This document shows, in pieces, positions 28,636 to 36,984 of a stretch of 64,000 bases of DNA. Each line of letters starts with the position of its first letter. The stretch's first letter is position 1. Location of the stretch: assembly GCF_015182315.1 (NCBI RefSeq), contig NZ_PRDL01000001.1, forward strand, positions 3,162,001-3,226,000. Direction: 5' to 3'. Origin of the DNA: Cellvibrio polysaccharolyticus (GTDB lineage Bacteria > Pseudomonadota > Gammaproteobacteria > Pseudomonadales > Cellvibrionaceae). Both the position numbers and the translations under genes were made by a program. Under the pieces are notes generated by a model. It made no database searches and was not told the origin of the DNA. It was given only the letters and a program-made list of their open reading frames with translations.

Positions 28636-28649
28636 TTGATCGCCAACAG
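28636..28649. promoter_or_regulatory. Imperfect FNR/Anr box upstream of narK
   Basis: TTGAT-CGCC-AACAG matches 8 of 10 half-site bases of TTGAT-N4-ATCAA. It lies 56-69 bp before the narK start. Suggestive only. Confidence 0.35.
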
Positions 28650-28704
28650 ACGGCACACTGACCGTCATCAATAATGATGGCCGACTAACCGCGAGATCCT
28701 GGCT

Positions 28705-30243
28705 ATGCCACAGGAATTTGTTCACACGGAAAGTCACGCCTCTACTGCCAGCACAACAACGAACAACGAACCGCCTATCTGGTGGTTGATCGCCTGTGCC
28801 TTTTGTTGCTTCGGTGTTTGGTCAAGCTGGAGTGTTATCGTTGTTTTGCTATTGCAGACCGGGGCCAGCTATTCCGTATCAGCACTTTTTTCACTGCTGT
28901 CCATTTCCGGGCTGGCCGGTGCCAGCTTGCATATCGCGCTCGGATTACTGATACCACCCGGCAGCGCACGTCCGCTATTGATGCTCTGCATCGGCTTTCT
29001 ACTGATTCCCGCTACCCTGCTCTGCTGGCTGCCCGCGCTGGACGCACCGCTGTGGACACTGCAATTGGCCGCGTTGTTTTGCGGTTTGGGCGGCGGCAGT
29101 TTTTCTGCGTTTATTACCCGTGTTTGTTACCAGTTACCGCGCTCGCAGCAAGCCACCACGCTGGGGCTGGGCAAAGGCCTAGCGCACCTTGGCATGGCTG
29201 CCAGCCAATTGCTTTTACCGCTGCTGGTCAGCATCGGCCTATGGAGCGGAGCACAAGCCAACCCGCTGGTGACCGGCCAATTCAGTACGTTGCTCGGCAG
29301 TGACAGCAGCAGCGAAATCCGGCTGCAACAATCATTTTTGTTATGGCCGCTGTTGCTGATGTTATTGCTGCTGTTTGCCTTGAAAAATTTTCGCAGCAGC
29401 GAAACCACCCGCCGCGAAACACCCGGCACCGGGCTCGCCGCGCTGGGCATTGGCCTGGGCGTAAGTGCTCTAGGATTATGGTTAACCCTGTCACCGGAAG
29501 CGTCCGGCGCAGGGCTGCAATTATCGCGGGAATTGGTACTGGTTGCGGTTGCACTCACCATGCTGGTGTTGCTGCGCTTTTTATTCGGCGCGCAACATCC
29601 GGCGTTTGCGCTGTTTAATAACCGCCATACCTGGGCCATGAGTTTGTTATACGCCATGAGCCTGGGCTCTGTTTTAGGCCTGGCTTGCGCGCTGCCATTA
29701 ACGCTGGAATTGGTGTTTGGTTACATCCCCGATGGCGATTTACGATTGCCCAATCCCAATGCACCCGGCGTGTTTACCTATATCTGGATGGGGCCTTTAT
29801 TGGGTGTGCTGGCACAACCGGTTGGCAGCTGGCTGGCGCGGCTTTTCGGCAGCGCCACGGTAACGCAAAGCTGCGCACTGGTTATGATGCTGAGCGCGGC
29901 ATGCAGCGCTTATTATTTATCGGCCGCTTACCAATCTACCGAGCCGGAACAATATTTTTTAACGCTGTTGATGCTGGTTTTTATTTTATTTGCCGCGGCG
30001 GGTTCCAGTTATGCGGCATTGTCGCTGGCGGTGCAAAACAGGTTTTCCAGCCGCCAATTGCTGCATGCACGCCTGTGGCTGACCGGCATTGCCAGTTACG
30101 GTATGTTTTATATTCCGCACTTGCTGGGCGAGCAAATGGCGCAAGGCACACCGGCGCAAGCCATGATCGGCTTTGCGCTTTTTTATGGTTTATGTTTGCT
30201 GGTGAATGGCTGGTTTTACAAACGGCGGGAACGCACTGCTTAA
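28705..30243 (+). CDS. narK: NarK-family nitrate/nitrite MFS transporter
   Basis: 512 residues with 12 predicted membrane helices. NarK-type signatures are seen: FCCFGVWSSWSVIVVLLLQTG in TM1-2, the first nitrate signature GLGGGSFSAFITRVCYQLPRSQQATTLGLGKGLAHLGMAASQLL (Arg and Gly-rich, TM4-5), and the second Gly-rich region AAAGSSYAALSLAVQNRFSSRQLL in the C-terminal half. It moves nitrate in and/or nitrite out across the inner membrane. It lies between narL and narX and stops 6 bp before the convergent narX stop. This assignment rests on both sequence and context; the family contains both symporters and antiporters. Confidence 0.88.
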   Translation: MPQEFVHTESHASTASTTTNNEPPIWWLIACAFCCFGVWSSWSVIVVLLLQTGASYSVSALFSLLSISGLAGASLHIALGLLIPPGSARPLLMLCIGFLLIPATLLCWLPALDAPLWTLQLAALFCGLGGGSFSAFITRVCYQLPRSQQATTLGLGKGLAHLGMAASQLLLPLLVSIGLWSGAQANPLVTGQFSTLLGSDSSSEIRLQQSFLLWPLLLMLLLLFALKNFRSSETTRRETPGTGLAALGIGLGVSALGLWLTLSPEASGAGLQLSRELVLVAVALTMLVLLRFLFGAQHPAFALFNNRHTWAMSLLYAMSLGSVLGLACALPLTLELVFGYIPDGDLRLPNPNAPGVFTYIWMGPLLGVLAQPVGSWLARLFGSATVTQSCALVMMLSAACSAYYLSAAYQSTEPEQYFLTLLMLVFILFAAAGSSYAALSLAVQNRFSSRQLLHARLWLTGIASYGMFYIPHLLGEQMAQGTPAQAMIGFALFYGLCLLVNGWFYKRRERTA

Positions 30244-30249
30244 CAAGCT

Positions 30250-32079
30250 TTAGCCGCCCTGCCTTGCAATCAAATTGCGCTGCTGTAAATAATCCGGAGT
30301 GAAACCAAAATACACCCCGGTGCCACCTTCCTCGCGCCGCCTAATCGTCACATCACCACCGAGGTTCTTACTGCGTTCGCGCATAATCGCCAACCCGTAA
30401 TGATTGAGCTTTTCCGGTGACTGGGCGATACCCACGCCATCGTCTTCAATACTCACCTGCACCTGCTTTTGGTCGCTCTGGTACACCTTCACCGTCACCG
30501 ACTGGCCGCCACTGTGGCGCACGGCGTTTTGTAAAGCTTCACGGATAATTTGCAGCAAGTGAATTTCTTCGTTGGGTGTGAGCGGCAAATTACTCAACCG
30601 GTAATCGAGAGAAATATCCAGCACCGATTGTTCACTGAATTGTTTGATACTGGTTTGCAAGGAACTGAGCAGCCCGGAGGAATCCATTTTCAAACGGAAA
30701 GTAGTGAGCAGCTCACGCAATTGCCGGTAGGCCGAATTCAAGCCTTCCTGCAATTCTGCCGACACATCTTCCAGGGTGGTGCGGTCATCTTTGGCCAAAC
30801 CGTGGTTCAACCTTGTTACCTGAATTTTTAAATAAGACAGCGCCTGCGCCAGCGAGTCATGCAGTTCACGCGCAATAACCGTACGTTCATGCACCAGTGC
30901 CAAACGACGGGCGTTGTCTTGCTGATTTTGCAAACTCAGGGCCACCGCCAGTTGGTCAGCGACGGATTGAATCAACTGACGCTGCCAATGATCCAGCTCA
31001 CTACGGTTACTCATACGGCACACCAGCACACCATAGTGACGCTGCTCATACAACATAGGAAAGCTGTAACGGCACAAACCGGTTTGACCAGCCGCGTTGG
31101 TAGCGTTGGTTAAGGTTTCTCCATTCAAACAACTGTTACAGTTTTCTGCCGCACACAAACCAACCGCATTGTCCGCCGGTTTGATTTGTAAATAAGGGCT
31201 GTCACCGGCTTCGGTCATCAGGCAGAGTTCGATATCACCACCGTCAATCAGCTGTGCCAGGCGGCCAACAATCTGGTCGTAGTCAATACCTGCCGGGTCG
31301 TGTTCAATAATAGTTTTGGCCGTGTCATACAAAAATTGCAACGCGGTATTACTGCGTTGCAAGGCACGGGTTTGCTCTTCAATGCGCTCTTCCATTTGTT
31401 CGTGCATACGCGCAATGGCTTCACTCATACGGTTATGCGTTTGCGCCAGAATGCCCAGCTCGTTCAACTCCCGCGGCACCAGCCGATCGCTGAAATCGCC
31501 CTGCCCTACGCGGCGCGCAGCGCGGGTTAATTCCGATAAAGGCTGTTCTACTTTCACTTTTAACCAGTAAACCACCACCGATGACAACAACAAAATCAGA
31601 AACAGCGCCGTTACCTGGGTTAACCGCAGCTTGCGCGCATTGCTTTCGGAATGATGTTGAATACTGGTGACCAACCCGTTTAACAACGTCACTTGCTCGG
31701 CCAATAATTGCTGAATTTCTGTGGCGGCAGGTTTGGCCATTAACCGGGGAAAAATCTCCTGCCAGAAATCGAATGCTACCTGCCAGGTTTCCCGCAATGC
31801 CGGGTTGTGGTGTTGCAAACTGTTAAACAGAGGATGCTGCCAGGTGTACTCCAAACGCTCCAGAACCTGCTGCAATTGCAACTCGTCAACATCCGGTTGC
31901 GCCAGTAAAAAACCCATTTCATAACTTTGTACCCGCAAGGAACCGGCAATATTAATGGCGGCGGCGTCGCTATCGGCGCGGTCAGAAATCCAGTAAGAGG
32001 TGAGCATGGTAGCCATCGACAGCGCTACGATGCCGGCAATGGCGGCGCTGATTCGGATCACAATAGAAGACTGACGCAT
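30250..32079 (-). CDS. narX: Nitrate/nitrite sensor histidine kinase NarX
   Basis: 609 residues. TM1 is residues 8-30. The periplasmic ligand domain has the P-box NIAGSLRVQSY at 43-53, which binds nitrate in NarX. TM2 is about 154-173, followed by HAMP, a coiled coil (EQMEERIEEQTRALQ) and the Cys-rich NarX central module (Cys286, 309, 314, 317, 336, 354). The HisKA_3 phospho-acceptor is His407 (VIARELHDSLAQALSYLK), and the HATPase has EALQNAVRHSGG and DDGVGI. It phosphorylates NarL in response to nitrate. The gene is convergent with narK and divergent from hemN. Confidence 0.93.
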   Translation of the reverse strand: MRQSSIVIRISAAIAGIVALSMATMLTSYWISDRADSDAAAINIAGSLRVQSYEMGFLLAQPDVDELQLQQVLERLEYTWQHPLFNSLQHHNPALRETWQVAFDFWQEIFPRLMAKPAATEIQQLLAEQVTLLNGLVTSIQHHSESNARKLRLTQVTALFLILLLSSVVVYWLKVKVEQPLSELTRAARRVGQGDFSDRLVPRELNELGILAQTHNRMSEAIARMHEQMEERIEEQTRALQRSNTALQFLYDTAKTIIEHDPAGIDYDQIVGRLAQLIDGGDIELCLMTEAGDSPYLQIKPADNAVGLCAAENCNSCLNGETLTNATNAAGQTGLCRYSFPMLYEQRHYGVLVCRMSNRSELDHWQRQLIQSVADQLAVALSLQNQQDNARRLALVHERTVIARELHDSLAQALSYLKIQVTRLNHGLAKDDRTTLEDVSAELQEGLNSAYRQLRELLTTFRLKMDSSGLLSSLQTSIKQFSEQSVLDISLDYRLSNLPLTPNEEIHLLQIIREALQNAVRHSGGQSVTVKVYQSDQKQVQVSIEDDGVGIAQSPEKLNHYGLAIMRERSKNLGGDVTIRRREEGGTGVYFGFTPDYLQQRNLIARQGG

Positions 32080-32217
32080 AACAAATCCCGGGGTATTCAG
32101 CTGGCCGGGTGAAAAAGGAATACACCTTTTGCGCTCCGGTCGAAAAGTAACGCGATTTTATCACCGCAAAATTGCAACAAGACGTTATAAATCAAAATAT
32201 TAACGAATTCGTGCTTA

Positions 32218-32233
32218 TACCACTTTATGGGTA
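32218..32233. promoter_or_regulatory. NarL/NarP 7-2-7 binding site between narX and hemN
   Basis: TACCACT-TT-ATGGGTA. The second heptamer on the complement is TACCCAT, a perfect TACYYMT; the first matches 6 of 7. It may serve hemN (start 94 bp downstream), narX (start 139 bp upstream), or both. Confidence 0.65.
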
Positions 32234-32326
32234 GAAAGCCGCATTTTTCAGCTAACCCGTGGCGAGAATTCAAAAACGCGTTGGCGCATAATCTGCTTCA
32301 CCAGTGATTGTTACCCTGAGGCCCGC

Positions 32327-33718
32327 ATGACTTTATTCAACACATCCGTTACCTGGAATAATGAACTGATCAGCCGTTACGATCTGGCCGGGCCGCGCTA
32401 CACCTCCTACCCTACCGCGCCGCAGTTCAGCGATCAATTCTCCATGAGTGATATGCACGCGGCTATTGAGCGCAGTAACGCCACGGCCAACCCGCTCTCA
32501 CTGTATTTTCACATCCCCTTTTGCGACACCCTGTGTTTTTATTGTGGCTGCAACAAAATTGTTACTCACCATAAAGAACGGGCAATGCCTTACCTGCAGC
32601 GCCTCGACCGTGAGATGCAAATGCAAGCAGCATGGTTTGATACCCAACGACAGGTAGAGCAATTGCACTGGGGCGGCGGCACCCCGACGTTTATCAGCGA
32701 TGCAGAAATGACCTGGTTAATGGCAGCCACGCGCAAGCATTTCTCACTGCTGGATGATGACAGCGGTGAGTACTCGGTAGAAATTCACCCCGGCAGAGTC
32801 TCTGCCAGTACCATGGGGCATTTGCGTGATCTTGGTTTTAACCGCGTCAGCATGGGCGTGCAGGACTTTGATGCAAAAGTACAAAAAGCGGTCAATCGCT
32901 ACAACACCCCGGAAGATGTTCGCTCGCTGGTGCAAGCGTTGCGCGCGCAGCAATATCACTCCATCAGCATGGATTTGATTTACGGCCTGCCGCTACAAAC
33001 TCGTGCCAGCTTTACCGAAACCCTGAAACAGGTGATTGATTTATCGCCCGATCGCCTATCGCTTTTCAACTACGCGCACCTGCCGCATTTATTTAAAAGC
33101 CAGGCGCTGATCAAGGCAGACCAGCTGCCTTCCGCGCAGCAGAAGCTCGATATTCTGCAGTCGTCCATCGAACAATTACAGCAAGCCGGATACGTGTACG
33201 TGGGCATGGATCACTTTGCCAAACCACAAGACAGCCTGGTAAAAGCACAACAAGCTGGCAAACTGCAACGCAACTTCCAGGGCTATTCTACCCACGGCCA
33301 TTGTGATTTATTGTCTTTCGGCGTTTCGTCCATCAGCGCGTTTGGCGATGTGTATTTACAAAACAGTAAACAATTGGATGATTATTATCAGCGCATCGAC
33401 CAGCAACAACCGGCCTTTGTACGCGGCTTTACTCTGAGTAAAGAAGACCTGTTGCGCCAGCGTGTGATTAACCAGCTGATCTGCCACTTTCATCTGGATT
33501 TTCAACCGATACAGGAAGAGTTTGGCATTGCGCCAACCGAATACTTTGCTAACGAGCTGGCAGAGCTCCAACCGATGGTAGAGGACGGCCTGATCAGCAT
33601 TGACGACAAGGGCATTCAGGTACACAACACCGGCCGCCTGCTAATCCGCCGCATCTGCATGGTATTTGACGCCTACCTCAATCAGGGGACGATGATTCGG
33701 TATTCGAAGGTGATTTAG
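32327..33718 (+). CDS. hemN: Oxygen-independent coproporphyrinogen III oxidase (radical SAM)
   Basis: 463 residues, as in E. coli HemN (457). The radical SAM [4Fe-4S] motif is CDTLCFYCGC (Cys66, 70, 73, with the typical extra Cys75). The N-terminal start matches the family (LISRYDLAGPRYTSYPTAPQF), as do HWGGGTPTFI, NRVSMGVQDFDAKVQKAVNR, SIDLIYGLPLQT-like SMDLIYGLPLQT, and DHFAKP. It converts coproporphyrinogen III to protoporphyrinogen IX without O2, supplying heme during anaerobic growth. A NarL-type site lies upstream, fitting co-regulation with denitrification. RBS: CCTGAGGCCCGC before ATG. Confidence 0.95.
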   Translation: MTLFNTSVTWNNELISRYDLAGPRYTSYPTAPQFSDQFSMSDMHAAIERSNATANPLSLYFHIPFCDTLCFYCGCNKIVTHHKERAMPYLQRLDREMQMQAAWFDTQRQVEQLHWGGGTPTFISDAEMTWLMAATRKHFSLLDDDSGEYSVEIHPGRVSASTMGHLRDLGFNRVSMGVQDFDAKVQKAVNRYNTPEDVRSLVQALRAQQYHSISMDLIYGLPLQTRASFTETLKQVIDLSPDRLSLFNYAHLPHLFKSQALIKADQLPSAQQKLDILQSSIEQLQQAGYVYVGMDHFAKPQDSLVKAQQAGKLQRNFQGYSTHGHCDLLSFGVSSISAFGDVYLQNSKQLDDYYQRIDQQQPAFVRGFTLSKEDLLRQRVINQLICHFHLDFQPIQEEFGIAPTEYFANELAELQPMVEDGLISIDDKGIQVHNTGRLLIRRICMVFDAYLNQGTMIRYSKVI

Positions 33719-33752
33719 CGGAAAGAAGCAGGAAGAGAGATCAATTTTAACT

Positions 33753-33794
33753 CTGCGAGGGCGTTGCTGTATGATTACAACAACGCCCTCGCAG
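33753..33794 (+). terminator. Long hairpin after hemN, probable terminator
   Basis: CTGCGAGGGCGTTG (33753-33766) pairs perfectly with CAACGCCCTCGCAG (33781-33794), with a further TGTA/TACA pairing in the loop. TATTTAAAA follows. It probably ends hemN transcription. Confidence 0.6.
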
Positions 33795-33815
33795 TATTTA
33801 AAACCACACCAATCC

Positions 33816-33855
33816 AGGACAGGACAGGACAGGACAGGACAGGACAGGACAGGAC
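33816..33855. repeat. Pentanucleotide microsatellite (AGGAC)8
   Basis: Eight perfect AGGAC units (40 bp), preceded by AATCC and followed by AGGGG. It lies between hemN and a broken membrane-protein gene. No gene that could be switched by changes in repeat number is supported; a frame running across it has no recognisable protein. Confidence 0.95.
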
Positions 33856-33977
33856 AGGGGCGAGATTTTAGCGATCAAGCAAAGCACGAAAAAACCAATC
33901 GGATAAAACTTTTATCGAAAAATATCCGGGATAAAAAAATAGGGAACTTGTATATTATCGATCAAATCCGGATAATT

Positions 33978-34361
33978 TTAAGTGCCAAGCCTTTCTTTAC
34001 ACCCGACCCCAAAAAATAGAAAAGCGAATGCAGCCTCGACGAAGATGGCTAAAAATATGCCAGCCACCACACTTCCCATTAAAAACTCATATACCCCAAG
34101 AAGCGTCAGAGAGACACACAAAACGACAATACCTGTTGTTATTGAAAATCGGCTTTGTGACGCTGGTGCATTTCGCACCATATATAACATGGTCGCCAAC
34201 CCCAGGAACAGTGCAGCGCTTCGGCGACCAACCAAACCCGTTATTTCAGAATAGGATATACACCGCACATTCAAAAGTAGATGAGGGTAAAACAACTATA
34301 TTGCTGTCAGCACCAGGAATGTAAAGCTCGCAGCAAGAGAAACGTTTCTAAAATTTACCAC
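33978..34361 (-). pseudogene. Small membrane protein interrupted by an in-frame amber codon
   Basis: A GTG at 34361, preceded by CGAGG nine bases upstream, opens VVNFRNVSLAASFTFLVLTAI and then meets TAG at 34298-34296. The same frame continues LFYPHLLLNVRCISYSEITG, then GRRSAALFLGLATMLYMVRN and two more membrane segments, to a stop at 33978. Together these make a coherent protein of about 127 residues with four hydrophobic segments, and the stop falls inside the first. The layout (short first helix, G-R-R-x-A-A-L-F-L-G-L) resembles small DUF-type membrane proteins. Read as a nonsense mutation; a shorter protein restarting after the stop or a sequencing error cannot be excluded. Confidence 0.5.
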
Positions 34362-34458
34362 ACCGATCGGCCTCGACAGAAAACATTAAAAAACGAGTAC
34401 CTTATAAAAATAACACCAATAAAAACTATGTTTAATACTATGCATTTAAAATAAATTA

Positions 34459-34917
34459 TTAAATCTCTTTATACATAATATTGACTGAAACATCTCTATA
34501 CATGCAAGGCTCCAAACTCCGCCAACCCAACCTCTCATACAGTTTCGAAGCAAATTCAGTATAAAGATATAAGGTATCAACCTTTGATCTCTTTGCTTCA
34601 TATTCGCATTTGGCAACCAGAGCGGAAGCAACTCCCTGGCTCCGATATTTTTCTTTTACATAAACTGCAGCCAGCCAGGGCGATAAGTCAGGTCTTGATT
34701 GCATATCTTCCAGCACCAATGCAGCAGAACCAATAAGCTCATTTCCAGAGGTAGCGATAAATATTGAGGGGATACTCCTTCCGCCCGCTAAACTGGCAAG
34801 CTTTCCTATGCGCTTTTCCAAGGTTAAAGACGGATTCAAATGCCCCCACTCCGAATGATGAAGTGCTGCCAGCTCCTCAATGAATTCCATTCTTTCGCCT
34901 AACGGGATAATGTTCAT
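34459..34917 (-). CDS. GNAT-family N-acetyltransferase
   Basis: 152 residues from the ATG at 34917 (MNIIPLGERMEFIEELAALH), with AAGGAATCT before it; the frame extends to 34956, inside the upstream gene. The GNAT acetyl-CoA fold is seen in IFIATSGNELIGSAALVLED (strands 2-4), SPWLAAVYVKEKYRSQGVASALVAKCEYEA (pantetheine/pyrophosphate loop of the form R-x-x-G-x-A) and LYLYTEFASKLYERLGW near the end. The acceptor substrate is unknown. It is AT-richer than the surrounding core genes and last of three closely spaced minus-strand genes (34459-36216), which look like a transferred or fast-evolving group. Confidence 0.85.
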   Translation of the reverse strand: MNIIPLGERMEFIEELAALHHSEWGHLNPSLTLEKRIGKLASLAGGRSIPSIFIATSGNELIGSAALVLEDMQSRPDLSPWLAAVYVKEKYRSQGVASALVAKCEYEAKRSKVDTLYLYTEFASKLYERLGWRSLEPCMYRDVSVNIMYKEI

Positions 34918-34936
34918 AGATTCCTTGTGTAAATAG

Positions 34937-35470
34937 TCAGGATAAATCAACTGCACTCAAAATAAATGACAACCGATATTCCAAATTACCGGGTGGCACT
35001 TCCAATGTTTTATAACCCCATTGCAGATACCAGCGTTTCAAGCCTTCGAATACGTCAATAGCTTGCTCAAATGTCTGGTCACGTTCGGAATCAGTCTGGT
35101 AGATCTCTCTCCATGGCGGCAGCAGGAAAACGGTGGCGTTATACGGAAAAGAGTGAACATATTGAAAGGCTTCATCGTCTACCAGTGCATTTTCAGCATC
35201 AAGCATGTACATTGCATCCAGAATCCCCCTGTCGAAAAACGTGGGGTGAACACTGTTGTCTGTATTACGATATTTTTCAATATCCCTCCTGAGAATATCA
35301 CGGGCAAAAGGGACAGGATCCGGCCGGGCAGACAATCCCGCATTCAAACGCTCTCTGATAACTTCCCTCGCAGATTCGGACACGACATCGTATCCATGTT
35401 TTACCAGCGCATTGAGTATTGTGGTTTTACCGCCACCGGGACCACCGCTTAATACAAATCGATAATTCAT
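34937..35470 (-). CDS. AAA-family P-loop ATPase/kinase-like protein (AAA_28 type)
   Basis: 177 residues. Walker A is RFVLSGGPGGGKTTILNAL at residues 4-22. VVSESAREVIRERL follows, typical of the NadR/AAA_28 P-loop group, then FFDRGILDAMYML (the DRG motif, Walker B-like) and VFLLPPWREIYQTDSERDQTFEQA near the lid. These proteins are predicted nucleotide-dependent kinases of unknown substrate. It lies 20 bp after the broken ClpP-like gene and 19 bp before the acetyltransferase, so the three were probably one transcription unit. Confidence 0.82.
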   Translation of the reverse strand: MNYRFVLSGGPGGGKTTILNALVKHGYDVVSESAREVIRERLNAGLSARPDPVPFARDILRRDIEKYRNTDNSVHPTFFDRGILDAMYMLDAENALVDDEAFQYVHSFPYNATVFLLPPWREIYQTDSERDQTFEQAIDVFEGLKRWYLQWGYKTLEVPPGNLEYRLSFILSAVDLS

Positions 35471-35489
35471 TTAACACCGGATACTTAAA

Positions 35490-36216
35490 TCAGTCTTTCC
35501 CAGGCAACTGGCCATCAGGCAGAGAAAGCTTGAAAACGTTGAATTTTTCGGCATTACTTTGAGGATTCCATGGACCATCTATAACAATCAGATTATTTAC
35601 ACCGAATTTTTCCAGGTCTTGCAAAGAATAGTACCAACCGTTGTAATAAACACTATGGTTACTGTATTCGCCCGATTGACCAAGGGTGTTTATAGATTTT
35701 GATACGCCGATTTTTTTTATAGAAATCAGTTTCCCTCTTTCCGGTTTTTTCCCGATGAATGCGCAAGGCCTCATCCATTGCTTTCTTTACAGACGCCCTT
35801 TTATCTTCCGGAAAAGACGCAAGAGTGCTCTCATCATTGGATACAAACGATTCACTGTGTGCCCCGCCATGGAAAGCAACCAGCGCTTTGTTACCAATAT
35901 ACTTTTTCACACCAGCCGGGAAAATATAATTAGCGCAGGATGACATACAGTAATCCTCGACTTTGACATGCAGCAGCTTTTCTACAAGCCACTCGCCCAA
36001 TTCCATACCAACTTCAATATCCCCGCCTAAACTGGTTATACTCAAGGTGTCGGGCTTGTTGACACTTTTATCATAAAGATCAAAAGCTTTTGCATTAGCT
36101 TCAACAGTTAGTCCACCAACATAGAATATTTCATCGCCATCAGAAAAGACCTGAGTATCCGCTGACACGACCTGAGAAATTAACAACACAACCAATATTA
36201 CTTCCCTGTAGAACAT
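35490..36216 (-). pseudogene. Secreted ClpP-fold (COG3904-like) protein split by a frameshift in an A8 run
   Basis: The first frame starts at 36216 (AGGAATTTATT before ATG) with a signal peptide (VILVVLLISQVVSADT). It shows the ClpP-like features SLGGDIEVGMELGEWL, DYCMSSCANYIFPAG (presumed Ser nucleophile region) and ALVAFHGG, then runs out of frame after DFYKK and stops near 35659. The second frame (35774 to 35490) continues with GVSKSINTLGQSGEYSNHSV and a plausible tail. Removing one A from the 8-A run at 35711-35718 joins the two into one protein of about 240 residues. A frameshift mutation, transcriptional slippage or a sequencing error would all give this picture. Confidence 0.6.
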
Positions 36217-36307
36217 AATAAATTCCTTTGTATTATTAGATAACTACTAAAACATATAGAGATATTGATTATATCAACATGGAATTTTAATAAGTGTTAC
36301 CTCAACA

Positions 36308-36359
36308 ATGATATTGCCCCGACAAAATGGAAACGTTCATTTTATCGGGGCAATATCAT
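36308..36359. repeat. Isolated 22-bp inverted repeat
   Basis: The arms 36308-36329 and 36338-36359 (ATGATATTGCCCCGA...) pair at 21 of 22 positions around the 8-base loop GAAACGTT. There is no T-run for a classic terminator. It lies downstream of the pspC-like gene and upstream of the broken ClpP-like gene. It is not related to the seven-copy palindrome family. Confidence 0.8.
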
Positions 36360-36461
36360 GTGCAGATTGCTACTCCTTGTTACGCTTTTTTAGAGATAGC
36401 ACTCCACCCACTGAACTCCATTGATTGTTTTTTTAATTAAAACATCTATAAGGAAATTGAG

Positions 36462-36671
36462 CTATTGTTGCCTGTAATTATTGATATCAAAATCACTGGG
36501 TGGTTTCATTAAAAATGCCATTAGGACATAAACACCTAAAGCAGAACCACCACTTAAAATAAATGATACAAACCAGATGAATCGCACAAACCGCACGCTC
36601 ATCTGCTGATATTCTGCTATGCCACCTGCAACACCTGCCAGCACGCGATCTTTTGATTTTCTAATGTCCAA
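36462..36671 (-). CDS. Small PspC-domain membrane protein
   Basis: 69 residues from a TTG start at 36671, with AAGGAG eight bases upstream. The PspC signature is clear: RKSKDRVLAGVAGGIAEYQQMSVRFVRFIW, then one or two membrane segments (FVSFILSGGSALGVYVLMAFLM) and a short polar tail. PspC-domain proteins sit in the inner membrane and often take part in phage-shock or envelope-stress responses; this stand-alone small form has no known partner here. Confidence 0.88.
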   Translation of the reverse strand: MDIRKSKDRVLAGVAGGIAEYQQMSVRFVRFIWFVSFILSGGSALGVYVLMAFLMKPPSDFDINNYRQQ

Positions 36672-36873
36672 ATGAATTTTCTCCTTGATTCGTACTTATG
36701 CATAACTTTTAGATACGTGCGAGTTATCTACCTAATAGATGCCTGTTATCCTTTTTCCCATTCTGCAAGCGGCTGACTATATGAGGTTTTTTATCAAAAG
36801 CAAACCGGATACGCGCGTTGACCGGCTGCAAAACGCACATATATCGTTATCTATTTTCATGCTTTTAATCCGC

Positions 36874-36889
36874 TGCCCCTTTGGGGGTA
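36874..36889. promoter_or_regulatory. NarL/NarP 7-2-7 binding site upstream of nrdG
   Basis: TGCCCCT-TT-GGGGGTA: heptamers match TACYYMT at 6 of 7 each (the second reads TACCCCC on the complement), inverted, with 2-bp spacing. It is 15 bp upstream of a perfect FNR box. Confidence 0.55.
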
Positions 36890-36903
36890 GAGCTGCCTCA
36901 AAT

Positions 36904-36917
36904 TTGATCTGGATCAA
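36904..36917. promoter_or_regulatory. Perfect FNR/Anr box upstream of nrdG-nrdD
   Basis: TTGAT-CTGG-ATCAA is an exact match to the FNR/Anr consensus. It lies 68-81 bp before the nrdG start, a typical activating position. Confidence 0.85.
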
Positions 36918-36984
36918 ATACCCAACCTCTCCATACGCCCACCATTCGCACATATAGTGTTTTATCAAAACAAAAACACAACAT

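Noticed and set aside
28782..29303. Plus-strand frames within narK in another phase
   Set aside because: They overlap a clear 12-helix transporter and have shadow-like composition.
33771..34019. An 82-residue reading frame across the AGGAC repeat
   Set aside because: Its protein is just the translated repeat plus AT-rich sequence, has no family features, and overlaps a better-supported gene on the other strand.
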